Shown here: one piece after another, positions 40,588 to 50,512 of the stretch
Layout of the letters: every line of letters starts with the position of its first letter
Position numbering within the stretch: the stretch's first letter is position 1
Origin: Neostapfia colusana
Taxonomy: Eukaryota; Streptophyta; Magnoliopsida; Poales; Poaceae
Length of the DNA: 64,000 nt
Direction: 5' to 3'
Assembly: GCA_030760725.1 (NCBI GenBank)
Contig: JASWHV010000098.1
Span: forward strand, 124,001 to 188,000
Notes under the pieces: model-generated
Told to the model about the DNA's origin: nothing
Database searches by the model: none
The model's input: only the letters and a program-made list of their open reading frames with translations
Program-made: the position numbers and the translations under genes

Positions 40588-41687
40588 TGTGGGTACCTGA
40601 GATATGGGGTACCCCCGCGCACAGGGTGAAATGCCTAAGGTGCTCCCCCTTCTCCGCAGGGAGAGCTCCGAAGGCGCCACGCGTCTGGCGGGGCCGGACC
40701 TCCCTCTCCTCAGAGGAGAGCTCCGGGCCCGCCATGTGGCATACAGAAGCCGGACCTCCCCCTCCGCTGGAGAGAGGTCCAAAGGCGCCACGAGGCCAGC
40801 GGGGCCGGACCTCCCTCTCCTCAGAGGAGAACTCCGGGCCCGCCACGTGGTATGAAGAAGCCGGACCTCCCCCTCCGCGGGAGAGAGGTCCGAAGGCGCC
40901 ACGCGTCCAGCGGGGCCGGACCTCCCTCTCCTCAGAGAAGAGCTCCGGACCCGCCACGTGGCTGGAAGAACGGTGCTGCCTGCCCCCGAGTGGTAGGCAG
41001 CGGGCGTAAAGGCGCCCCACACCTTGCCCGTACAAGGTATTCAAGGCCCGCGTCTTCCCAAGACGCGGAAACGCGGGGCACGCGCCTGTCAGGTGCCGTT
41101 GCATCCAGTCGCATCACAGACTGGCGCGCGGTGTCAGAACCTGACAGGTAATAAACGCCGCGACAAGACATCCCATGCCGCCTGCGCCGCTATCAATCAC
41201 TACGACTGGCGCACGGCATGGGCAGGGCGGCAAAAGGGAGACTCAGAAACCTTCGACCGGAGGCAACCACCGGCATAACTACAGATACGGTAGATAATAA
41301 ACGATCCTCCCGGGACCACCTGTCGGGTCCCGGCTTCCCTTGTAAGCCGGCCGAGCCTCGGACTATAAAAGGCTCGGGTAGGCGTCGATAGCAAGGGTTC
41401 GCATTCTGCAACTCATACGCTAGCCATACACTCTCAAGCTGTAACTCACCCCCAAGCTCAGGCCCCCCGGCCCTGAGCAGCAAGCAATACAGCGAGCTCC
41501 ATAGCTCGCCGTGGACGTAGGGTTTTACGCTCCGGCGGCCTGAACCACGTAAAACTTCCTGTGTCAAGCTCTCACCAACTCGTCCATACGCGCAAGCTCT
41601 CCGCTAGGAACTAGCCCCTCCGAAAAAAGAACCTCCGCGGGCTGCCCAGTGCAGGCCCGGGGGAAGTGTCGATCGCACACTTCGACA
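40588..41687 (+). repeat. G 3' LTR (B-type)
   Basis: 1100 bp, starting TGTGGGTACC (one change). Markers GGCAAAAGGGAGAC match B and not G's own 5' LTR. Right flank GCTAG lies inside the minus-strand LTR M. Confidence 0.9.
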
Positions 41688-42522
41688 GCTAGCGTATGAG
41701 TTGCAAAGTGCGAACCCTTGCTATCGACGCCTACCCAAGCCTTTTATAGTCCAAGGCTCGGGCGGCTTACAAGGGAAGCCGGGACCCGACAGGTGGTCCC
41801 CGGAAGATTGTCTATTATCTACCGTATCTGTAGTTACGCCGGTGGTTGCCTCTGGTCGAAGGCTTCTGAGTCTTCATCTTGCCGCCCTGCCCATGCCGCA
41901 TGCTAGTCGCAGTGGTTGATGACGGTGCAGGCGGCATGGGATCTCTTGTCGCGGCGTTTATTGGCTGGCAGGTTCTGACACCGCGCGCCAGTCTGTGATG
42001 CGACTGGGCGCAACGGCACCTGACAGACGCGTGCTCCGCGTTTCCGCGTCTTGGGAAGACGCGGGCCTTGAATACCTTGTATGGGCAAGGTGTGGGGCGC
42101 CTTTACGCCCGCCGCCTACCGCTTGGGGGCAGGCAGCACCGTTCTTCTGGCCACGTGGCGGGTCCGGAGCCCTTCTCTGATGCGAGAAGGGTCCGGCCTG
42201 CGGGGCACGTGGAGCCTCCGGACCTCTCCCCGCGGAGGGGGAGGTCCAGCTTCTGTATGCCACGTGGCGGGCCCGGAGCTCTCCTCTGCGGAGAGGGAGG
42301 TCCGGCCCCGCTGGACGCGTGGCGTCTTCGGACTTCTCTCCCACGGAGGGGGAGGTCCGGCTTCTGTATGCCACGTGGCGGGCCCGGAGCTCTCCTCTGA
42401 GGAGAGGGAGGTCCGGCCCCGTCGGACGCGTGGCGCCTTCGGAGCTCTCCCTGCGGAGAAGGGCGAGTACCTTAGGCATTTCACCCTGTGCGCGGGGGTA
42501 CCCCATATCGAGGGTACCGACA
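41688..42522 (-). repeat. Partial LTR M (A/K-type), cut by G
   Basis: First ~835 bp of an LTR on the minus strand, starting TGTCGGTACC at 42522 and running to GCTAGC at 41688, where G's 3' LTR abuts. It is next to F's interior (GACTCGATAAAAAGAAAG) on the right, so it began as an insertion into F. The rest of the LTR and element is missing. Confidence 0.85.
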
Positions 42523-43494
42523 CTTTCTTTTTATCGAGTCTGTAGTCCAGCTCACGGAGCCTCGCTTAATTTGACTCTTTTGGATACTTGTGTCTGCGAT
42601 GCTTTTTCTCTCCTTCTTGGCTTTGCCTGGCCGAGTCCTTAGCTCCGCAAGGTACTCAGAGGCCATTTCCAATCTCGGAGCTTTGCACAGACACCCTCCC
42701 CGGGTCCTAACCGTGTTAGGGGCCCCCGGAGGTCTCCGGATCTCGCCCTATGGGGGGCTCCAGATCTGCCTGCCACGTGGCGGGTCCGGAGCTCCTTCCT
42801 AAGAGGCGGGAGCTCCGGCCATGTTGGACACGTAGGGCTTTCAGAGCCCTCCCTCCGAGGGGGAGGTCCGGCTTCCACCCACCACGTGGCGAGCTCGGAG
42901 CCCTCCTCAAGGGAGGAGAGAGTTCCGGGCCCGCTGGACACGTGGGGCCCCCGGGCCCCGCCCCTGCTGGAGGGGCAGGTCCCGGTCCTTCCAGTCCCAG
43001 GCCGGAGTAGCTGGTAGCTCCTTTCCTCCTGCTTCATGCAGTTCCTGTTGCCGCAACCTGGAGGCCCTGCACATAGGTAGAGGAAATGTAATTCGCCTTG
43101 GGGGCTCCCCCTCCCTTATTTCATAGTCTTATTTGACTTATAGTCCCTAACCATATGCTTGGTGCTTGGGGACATGTAGAGAGGGGGAGCTGAGTACGTG
43201 GCAACCATGCACTGCAAGGGTGAAAAAACTTAATTCACAATTTAAATAAGTACAAAGAAAGAGCAAAGTAGAGCAGATTTCTTTTCGTACAACTTCCTAT
43301 AGGAGGAAGGCAGGCTAAACATGGAGGCCACGACCCACCCCATTAAGAGGGGAAGCAAGACTCTATGCGCTTGGAGTCGGAACCAGGCAAAGCTGAACGT
43401 AGTCCTGGACCGTCCCCTGGGGTTTAGCTGCTCCGAGCGCTGCTCCTGGACTCTATGGAGTTTATTACGAAAAGAAAGTACTGTCCTATTTTTG
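42523..43494 (-). other. F post-pol spacer with G-box repeats
   Basis: Non-coding. U3-like repeats with CACGTG at about 42774, 42828, 42883 and 42939, then the untranslated stretch CTATAAGTCAAATAAGACTA (minus strand), AT-rich near 43230-43260, shared with K 62430-62890. Confidence 0.62.
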
Positions 43495-43496
43495 CT

Positions 43497-45701
43497 CTAG
43501 GGGTAGAACTTACGGAGGTGTTCTCTGTTCCAAGGGTTTGGGAGCAGGTCCCCATCCTCGGTGGAAAGGCGCACACACCTGGGGCGGCATACTTTCGCGA
43601 CTTGGAAGGGGCCTTCCCAACTAGGGGAGAGTTTGTGGGCCCCTTCGCAAGAAAGTATACGTCGCAACACCAGGTCACCTTCCTGAAGCTCCCGGGCACG
43701 CACAGACCTCTGGTGGTAGCGCCAAAGCGCTTGTCTGTACCGCGCGTTAGTAGGGGCTACCAGGAGCGGCAGTTGGCCGGCCCCAGCCATGTTCCTGGGG
43801 CAGTCGGTGGCGTAAAAGCTGATGGGGGTCCCCATCCACTTAAGGTGCGGTGCAGCACTTGGGAGTGGCGCCACCGACGCTACCGCTCGGCGCAGAGTCT
43901 TGACTGCGCTTCGGGACGAGGGGTCAGCGGACCCGCCGTATATGACGTAGAGCTTCTTCTGACGCTCATCGTCACTGGAGCTGGAGTCCTCATGATTGCG
44001 TGCCGCCTTCACGACACGCTGAGGCTCCTGGATCTCCTCTGGGTGGTCGATGTTGTCTGGAACATCCACCCTCTGTTCGTCTTCCTTTGGACGGAAGGGC
44101 AGGGCATCAGCCCGCTGCCGCTTCCCCTTGCGGAAGCGCTCTGCGAGCCTTCGGATCTCCCGGCACTCGGCAGTAGTGTGGCGACAGCTGCCGTGCACGG
44201 GGCACATATTGTCCTGGCTACCTTCCGGGATCGGTGACCTTCGCTGTCTCTTGTCGGGGCGCGGCCCCCGAGCCCCACTGAGCGTCGCTGCAGTGACGAC
44301 TGGGGTCGTGGCCGGTGATCTTATCTTGCTTCTGCCTCGGCTCTTGGTCTTCCTGCTGCCTCCATAGGGAGTAGGACCAGATCCGGGCAGTCCTCCTGAC
44401 TCGGAGGACGGCTGTGAGTGCCAGTTCCGTCCTTCGGCTGCTCTGGCGCACTTGTCCGCCAAGCTGAAGAGCTCTGAGGCATCGCGGACCTCCCTGGTCG
44501 CGAGTTTCTCAAGCATCTTCTTGTCTCGGACGCCTTGCCGGAACGCCACCACCACAGAAGCATTTTGAATGTGTGGGATGGTGTTCCGCACCTGGGAGAA
44601 CCGCTGGATGAAAGAGCGCAGCGACTCCCCAGGCTGTTGTTGGATGGCGTGGAGGTCGAGCTCCGTGCCAGGCCGGGTGTAGGAACTGCCGAAGTTGGCT
44701 ATGAACTGCCGGCAAAGCTCTCCCCAGGAAGTTACGGAACCCTGGGGGAGGTTCATGAGCCAAGACCGAGCTGGGCCAGTCAAGACGACAGGGAAGTAAT
44801 TGGCCATGACGGCTTCATTCCCTCCTGCGGCAAGTACGGCGGTAGAGTAGATCTGGAGGAACTCCGCCGGGTTGACGCTGCCGTCGTACTTCTCGGGCAG
44901 GTGCGGCCGAAACTTGCGCGGCCACTTTGCGAAGCGAAGGTGGGGCGCGAGGGCCGCACACCCTGCTTCTGTCACCGCAGGTTCTGGTGCCGCGAACGCT
45001 TAGTTCGCACTGAGCACCGCGTGCCCCGGTATGGGCAAGGCTGCACCATAGGCCGGGGGCGCCATATGCAGGATATATGACTGTGGCATATTCTGCACGG
45101 CGCAGGCCTGGGGCAGAGATCGCGTGGCGAAGGTCTGCTCTTCAGGCTGGGTCGAGGCCGAAGTCATGCTGTCGTCAGCCTCTTGGTGGCGACGCCTTTC
45201 TCGGCGCTGCTCGAGGTATACCCGGGCATCTTGACCCAGGCGACACCGCTCCAGCTCCGTCCTCAGATCTGTCGATTGGGGCCTGGTAGAGCTGGAGTCT
45301 GCCGTCTGCTCGTCAACCAATGGTGCGCGCATCAGCGACATGACCGGTTGGCCAGAGCGTCGTCCCCGCCGAAGTCGAGGGTTTGCGGCGGCGACGACGA
45401 GACGGTCTACCTCGCGGATCCACTGCCGGGTCGCTGCCTGAGGCGCGTCACCAGCGGGCGGATTGTACAGTAGCACTCTCGCTGCAGCTAGCGCACCCCC
45501 ACTGGGTACGCCCAGCGCTACTGAAGACTTGAAGCTGGTTGGAGCCTGCATTGCCAGGGTCGGCGCTGCCAGAGCCGGTTGCTGGCTCCCAGCTTGTACC
45601 GACACACTCCGTCCCGAGTGTGTCGACATGTACTCCCCCCTGGTCGCGGTTTGCCGCAGAGGCGAGGGGGGAGAGTTCGCCGCTGAAGGAAGCTTGGTCA
45701 T
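43497..45701 (-). pseudogene. gag-pol: F Gag-integrase-tail fusion, one nonsense codon
   Basis: One continuous frame of 735 codons. It begins MTKLPSAANSPPSP at 45701, with N-terminal gag to ALPIPGHAVLSAN, then TAA at 45000-45002 (CAA expected). The gag core follows (KYDGSVNPAEF), then the knuckle CPVHGSCRHTTAEC and the pre-protease domain (YVIYGGSADP, PHLKWMGTPISF, LPLLVAPT). After LLVAPT it jumps in frame to the integrase C-terminus (NARYRQALWRYHQRS to LRKFYP, 83 residues, about 43500-43748) and stops. The deletion removed protease, RT, RNase H and the integrase core. Only the single TAA breaks the fusion; 44975-43497 alone is a 492-codon open frame. Confidence 0.85.
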
Positions 45702-45740
45702 CTTTGTTGGCGGAAACTCGTCGCGCTAGGAGAAAAGCCC

Positions 45741-45757
45741 CCCTACCTGGCGCGCCA
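45741..45757 (-). other. F primer-binding site
   Basis: Reverse complement TGGCGCGCCAGGTAGGG next to the 5' LTR. Confidence 0.65.
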
Positions 45758-45759
45758 AA

Positions 45760-46855
45760 TGTCGAAGTGTTCAATCGACACTTCCCCCGGGCCTGCACTG
45801 GGCAGCCCGTGGAGGTTCTTTTTTCGGTGGGGCTAGTTCCTAGCGGAGAGCTTGCGCAGATGGACGAGTTAGTAAGAGCTTGACACGGTGAGTTTTATGT
45901 GGTTCAGGCCGCCGGAGCGTAAAACCCTACGTCCACGGCGAGCTATGGAGCTCGCTGTATTGCTTGCTGCTCAGGGCCAGAGTCCTGAGCTTGGGGGTGA
46001 GTTACAGCTTGAGAGTGTATGGCTAGCATATGAGTTGCAAAGTGCGAACCCCTGCTATCGACGCCTACCCGAGCCTTTTATAGTCCAAGACTCGGGCAGC
46101 TTACAAGGGGGGCCAGGACCCGACAGGTGGTCCCGGGAAGATTGTCTATCATCTACCGTATCTGCAGTTATGCCGGTAGTTGCCTCTGGTCGAAGGCTTC
46201 TGAGTCTTCATCTTGCCGCCCTGCCCATGCCGCATGCTAGTCGTAGTGGTTGATGACGGCGCAGGAGGTATGGAATGTCTTGTCGCGGTGTTTATTGGCT
46301 GGCAGGTTCTGACACCGCTCGCCAGTCTGTGATGCGACTGGGCGCAACGGCACCTGACAGAAGCGTGCTCCGCGTCTCCGCGTCTCGGGAAGACGCGGGC
46401 CTTGAATGCCTTGTACGGGCAAGGTATGGGGCGTCTTTACGCCCGCTGCCTATCGCTCGGGGGCAGGCAGCGCCGTTCTGCTGCCACGTGGCGGGCCCAG
46501 AGCCCTTCTCAGAGGAGAGGAGGGCCTTTTCCGCGGGGTACGTGGAGCCTCCGGACCTCTCCCCGCGGAGGGAGAGGCTCGGCTTCTGTTGGCCACGTGG
46601 CAGGCCCGGAGCTCTCCTCTGAGGAGGGGGAGGTCCGGCCCCGCTGGACCCGTGGCGCCTTCGGACCTCTCTCCCGCGGAGGGGGAGGTCCGGCTTCTGT
46701 ATGCCACGTGGCGGGCCCGGTGCTCTCCTCTGAGGAGAGGGAGGTCCGGCCCCGCCGGACACGTGGCGCCTTCGGAGCTCTCCCTGCGGAGAAGGGCGAG
46801 TTCCTTAGGCATTTTACCCTGTGCGCGGGGGTACCCCATATCTCAGGTAACGACA
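45760..46855 (-). repeat. F 5' LTR
   Basis: 1096 bp ending GGTAACGACA (one change from GGTACCGACA), followed by the target duplication TCCAC at 46856. Confidence 0.9.
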
Positions 46856-46860
46856 TCCAC
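46856..46860. repeat. F target-site duplication, right (TCCAC)
   Basis: Partner of 31577-31581. On E's strand it completes the codons for G-G of the protease motif. Confidence 0.9.
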
Positions 46861-48850
46861 CATCTACCAAAATGTGGTACATCCTCACGTTGACGATGGT
46901 CGGAGCTACCAAGAGTGGTAGTTGGCCGGCCCCAGCCATGTTCCTGGGGCAGTCGGTGGCGTCAAAGCTGATGGGGGTTCCCATCCACTTGAGGTGCGGT
47001 GCGGCACTTGGGAGTGGAGCCACCGACGCTACCACTCGGTGCAGGGTCTTGACTGCGTTTCGAGACGAGGGGTCGGCGGACCCGCCGTATATGACGTAGA
47101 GCTTCTTTTGACGCTCATCGTCGCTGGAGCTGGAGTCCTCATGGTTGCGTACCGCCTTCACGGCGCGCTGAGGCTCCTGGAAATCCACTGGGTGGTCGAT
47201 GCTGTCTGGGACGTCGACCTTCTGCTTGCCCTCCCTTGGACAGAAGGGTGGGGCGTCAGTCCGTTGCTGCTTCCCTTTGCGGAAGCGCTCTGCGAGCTTC
47301 CGGATCTCCCGGCACTCGGCAGTAGTGTGGCGACAGCTGCCGTGCACGGGGCATATCTTGTCTTGATCACCTTCTGGGATTGGTGATCTTCGCTGCCTCT
47401 TGTCGGGGCGCGGCCCCTGAGCCCCACTGAGTGTCGCTGCAGCGACGACTGGAGCTGCGGTCGGTGATTCTATCTTGCCTCTGCCTCGGTTCTTGGCCTT
47501 CTTGCTGCCTCCATAGGGAGTAGGACCAGATCCGGACTGTCCTCCTGACTCGGAGGACGGCAGTGAGTACCAGTTTCGCCCTTCGGCTGCTCTGGCGCAC
47601 TTGTCTGCCAGGCTGAAGAGCTCGGAGACATCGCGGACCTCTCTGGTCGCGAGCTTCTCGAGCATCTTCTTGTCCCGGACGCCTTGCCGGAACGCCACCA
47701 CCACAGAAGCATTTTGAATGTGTGGAATGGTGTTCCGCACCTGGGAGAACCGCTGGATGAAGGAGCGCAGCGACTCCCCCGGTTGTTGCTGGATGGCGTG
47801 GAGGTCGAGCTCCGTGCCAGGCCGGGTGTAGGAACTGCCGAAGTTGGCGATGAACTGCCGGCAGAGCTCTCCCCAGGAAGTTATGGAACCCTGGGGGAGG
47901 TTCATGAGCCAAGACCGAGCTGGACCGGTCAGGGCGACAGGGAAGTAATTGGCCATGACGGCTTCATTCCCTCCTGCGGCAAGTACGGCGGTGGAGTAGA
48001 TCTGGAGGAACTCCGCCGGGTTGACGCTGCCGTCGTACTTCTCGGGCAGGTGCGGCCGAAACTTGCGCGGCCACCTCACGAAGCGAAGGTGGGGCGCGAG
48101 GGCCGCACATCCTGCTCCTGTTGCCGCAGGTATTGGTGCCGCGAACACTTGGTTCGCACCGGGCACAGTGTACCCCGGTATGGGCAAGGCTGCGCCATAG
48201 GCCGGGGGCGCCATTTGCGGGACATATGACTGTGGCATATCCTGCACGGCGTAGGTCTGGGGCAGAGATCGCGTGGCGAAAGTCTGCTCTTCAGGCTGGG
48301 TGGAGGCCGACGTCATGCTGTCGCCAGCCTCTTGGTTGCGACGCCTTTCTCGGCGTTGCTCGAGGTATTCCCGGGCATCTTGGCCCAAGTGACACCGCTC
48401 CAGCTCTGTCCTCAGATCCATCGACTGGAGCCTGGTGGGGCTGGAATCGGCCGTCTGCTCGTCAACCATTGGCGTGCGCATCAGCGACACAGCCGGTTGG
48501 CCGGAGTGTCGTCCCCGCCGAAGTCGAGGGTTTGCGGCGGCGACGACGAGACGGTCTACCTCGCGAATCCACTGCTGGGTCACTGCCTGAGGCGCGTCCC
48601 CAGCAGGCGGATTGTGCAGTAGCGCTCTTGCTGCAGCTAGCGCACCCCCACCGGGTACGCCCAGCGCTACTGAAGACCTGACGCTGGTTGGAGCCTGCAT
48701 TGCCGGGGTCGGCGCTGCCAGAGCCGGCTGCTGGCTCCCAGCTTGCACCGACACACTCCGTCCTGAGTGTGTCGACATGTACTCCCCCCTGGTCGTGGTT
48801 CGCCGCGAACGCGGGGGAGGGGAGTTTGCCGCTGAAGGATGCTTGGTCAT
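46856..48850 (-). CDS. gag-pol: E Gag plus start of protease, split by F (665 codons)
   Basis: Open without lesions from ATG 48850 (MTKHPSAANSPPPRS) to the F insertion. It has the N-terminal Pro/Ser region, ERRRERRRN, the gag core (KYDGSVNPAEF to ADKCARAAEG), the knuckle Cys500-x2-His-x4-His-x4-Cys, an SSSSDDERQ acidic stretch, then the pre-protease domain (YVIYGGSADPSS, LKWMGTPISFDATDCP) and MYHILVDGG. Asp663-Gly664-Gly665 begin the aspartic protease active-site motif (D-G-G-A in this family; D-T/S-G-A is canonical). F enters exactly after it. Gag and pol share one frame here, so this parent type made a Gag-Pol polyprotein. The full gene is not functional because of F, D and stops downstream. 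Confidence 0.87.
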
Positions 48851-48907
48851 CTTCGTCGGCGGAAACTCGTCGCGCAAGGGAAAAGTCCCCCTACCTGGCG
48901 CGCCAAA

Positions 48908-49991
48908 TGTCGAAGTGTTCGGTCGACACTTCCCCCGGGCCTGCACTGGGCAGCCCGCGGAGGTTCTTTTTTCGGTGGGGCTAGTCCCTTGCGGAGAGCT
49001 TGAGCGTATGGACGAGTTAGTAAGAGCTTGACACGGCGAGTTTTACATGGTTCAGGCCGCCGGAGCGTAAAACCCTACGTCCACGGCGAGCTATGGAGCT
49101 CGCTGTATTGCTTGCTGCTCAGAACCGGAGTCCTGAGCTTGAGGATGAGTTACAGCTTGGGTGTGAATGGCTAGAGTGCGAACCCTTGCTATCATCGCCT
49201 ACCCGAGTCTTTTATAGTCCAAGACTCGGGTGGCTTACAAGGGGGGCCCGGGACCTGACAGGTGGTCCCGGGGAGATTGACTGTTATCTACCGTATCTGC
49301 AGTTATGCCGGTAGTTGTCTCTGGCGAAGGCTTCTGAGTCTTTGTCTTGCAGCCCTGCCCATGCCGCATGCTAGTCGTAGTGGATGATGACGGCGGGGGC
49401 GGCATGGGATGTCTTGTCGCTGCGTTTATTGGCTGGCAGGCTCTGGCACTGTGCGCCAGTCTGTGATGCGACTGGGCGCAACGGCACCTGACAGAGGCGT
49501 GCTCCGCGTCTCCGCGTCTTGGGAAGACGCGGGCCTTGAATACCTTGTACGGGCAAGGTATGGGGCGTCTTTACGCCCACTGCCTATCGCTCGGGGGCAG
49601 GCAGCGCCGTTCTGCTGGCCACGTGGCGGGCCCGGAGCCCTCCTCAGAGGAGAGGGGGGTCCGGCTCTGCAGGACACGTGGAGCCTTCGGACCTCTCCCC
49701 GCGGAGGGGGACGTCCAGCTTCTGTCGGCCACGTGGCGAGCCCGGAGCTCCCCTCTGAGGAGAGGGAGGTCCGGCCCCACTGGACACGTGGCTCCTTCGG
49801 ACCTCTCTCCCGCGGAGGGGGAGGTCCGGCTTCTGCAGGCCACGTGGCGAGCCCGGAGCTCTCCTCTGAGGAGAGGGAGGTCCGTCCCCGCCGGACGCGT
49901 GGCGCCTTCGGAGCTCTCCCTGCGGAGAAGGGCGAGTTCCTTAGGCATTTCCCCCTGTGCGCGGGGGTACCCCATATCGCGGGTACCGACA
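48908..49991 (-). repeat. E 5' LTR
   Basis: 1084 bp, TGTCGAAGTG to GGTACCGACA. The TATA inverted repeat at 49202-49230 is perfect, with the compensated GAGTC/GACTC arm. The PBS is at about 48888-48905. Confidence 0.9.
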
Positions 49992-50512
49992 AAGACCAAA
50001 GAACCCAGACCTCACCACTTCTGCAGGGGCGAGACCCGAAGGTCCCACGTTTCCAGCGGGGCCGGACCTCCCTCTCCTTGGGGGGGAGCTCTGGGCCCGC
50101 CACGTGGCCTACAGAAGCCGGACCTCCCCCCTCCGCTGGGAGAGGTCCGAAGGCTCCACGTGCCCCGTAAGCCCGGACCTCCCTCTCCTCAGAGGGGAAC
50201 TCCGGGCCCGCCACATGGCTAGCAGGCCCGGACCCCCCCCCCATTCTCATGGGGCGGGTCCTGGAGACTTCCGGGGCCCTTAATATAGTAAGGACCCGGG
50301 GAAGGTGTCTGTGCGGAGCTTCAAGATTGGTCAAGGCCTCTGAGTACCTTGCGGAGCTAAGGACTCGGCCAGGTAAAACCAGGAAGAAGACTAAGACATG
50401 CAGACACGGAAGAAAACAGGAGTCTGTTCATACAAGGCTCCATGAGCTGGGCTACAGACTCAACAAAACTAAAAAAGGAGGTACAGGGCCTTGTGGCCAC
50501 GGGGGCAGATGC
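49992..50512 (+). other. I spacer with G-box-type repeats
   Basis: LTR-like units with CCACGTGG near 50100 and related CCACGTGC and CCACATGG, then the GGACCCGGGGAAGGTGTCTG stretch seen in all family spacers. No gene. Confidence 0.6.

Larger units (their letters stand above)
33624..41687 (+). mobile_element. Element G: gag-only LTR element with both genes intact but mismatched LTRs
   Basis: 5' LTR 33624-34718, open gag 34776-36524, integrase fossil, spacer, open antisense gene 38366-40096 (minus), polypurine-type tract, 3' LTR 40588-41687. The two LTRs are different subtypes, and the flanks (ACCGC left, GCTAG right) do not match, so G is probably a recombinant and not one clean insertion. It is the best-preserved non-autonomous copy in the window. 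Confidence 0.85.
31582..46855 (-). mobile_element. Element F: gag-integrase-tail fusion element inserted in E's protease
   Basis: Minus strand. The 3' LTR (31582-32677) and 5' LTR (45760-46855) are both 1096 bp and of one subtype, and TCCAC flanks both ends. The interior holds gag fused to the integrase C-terminus (45701-43497), post-pol spacer, part of another LTR (M), inserted G, then only the promoter and start region of the antisense gene (32699-33623). Most of the antisense gene is missing between 33623 and 42523. Confidence 0.87.
46856..49991 (-). mobile_element. Element E: 5' part (LTR, gag, start of protease)
   Basis: Minus-strand gag-pol element that hosts D and F. The LTR is 48908-49991, and the gag-protease frame is 48850-46856. 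It resumes after F at 31581 and ends in the window at 30267 inside RT. It is inserted in element I (right flank AAGAC at 49992). Confidence 0.87.

Noticed and set aside
33624..41687. G as a simple single insertion
   Set aside because: LTR subtypes differ and no target-site duplication is present, so recombination was preferred.
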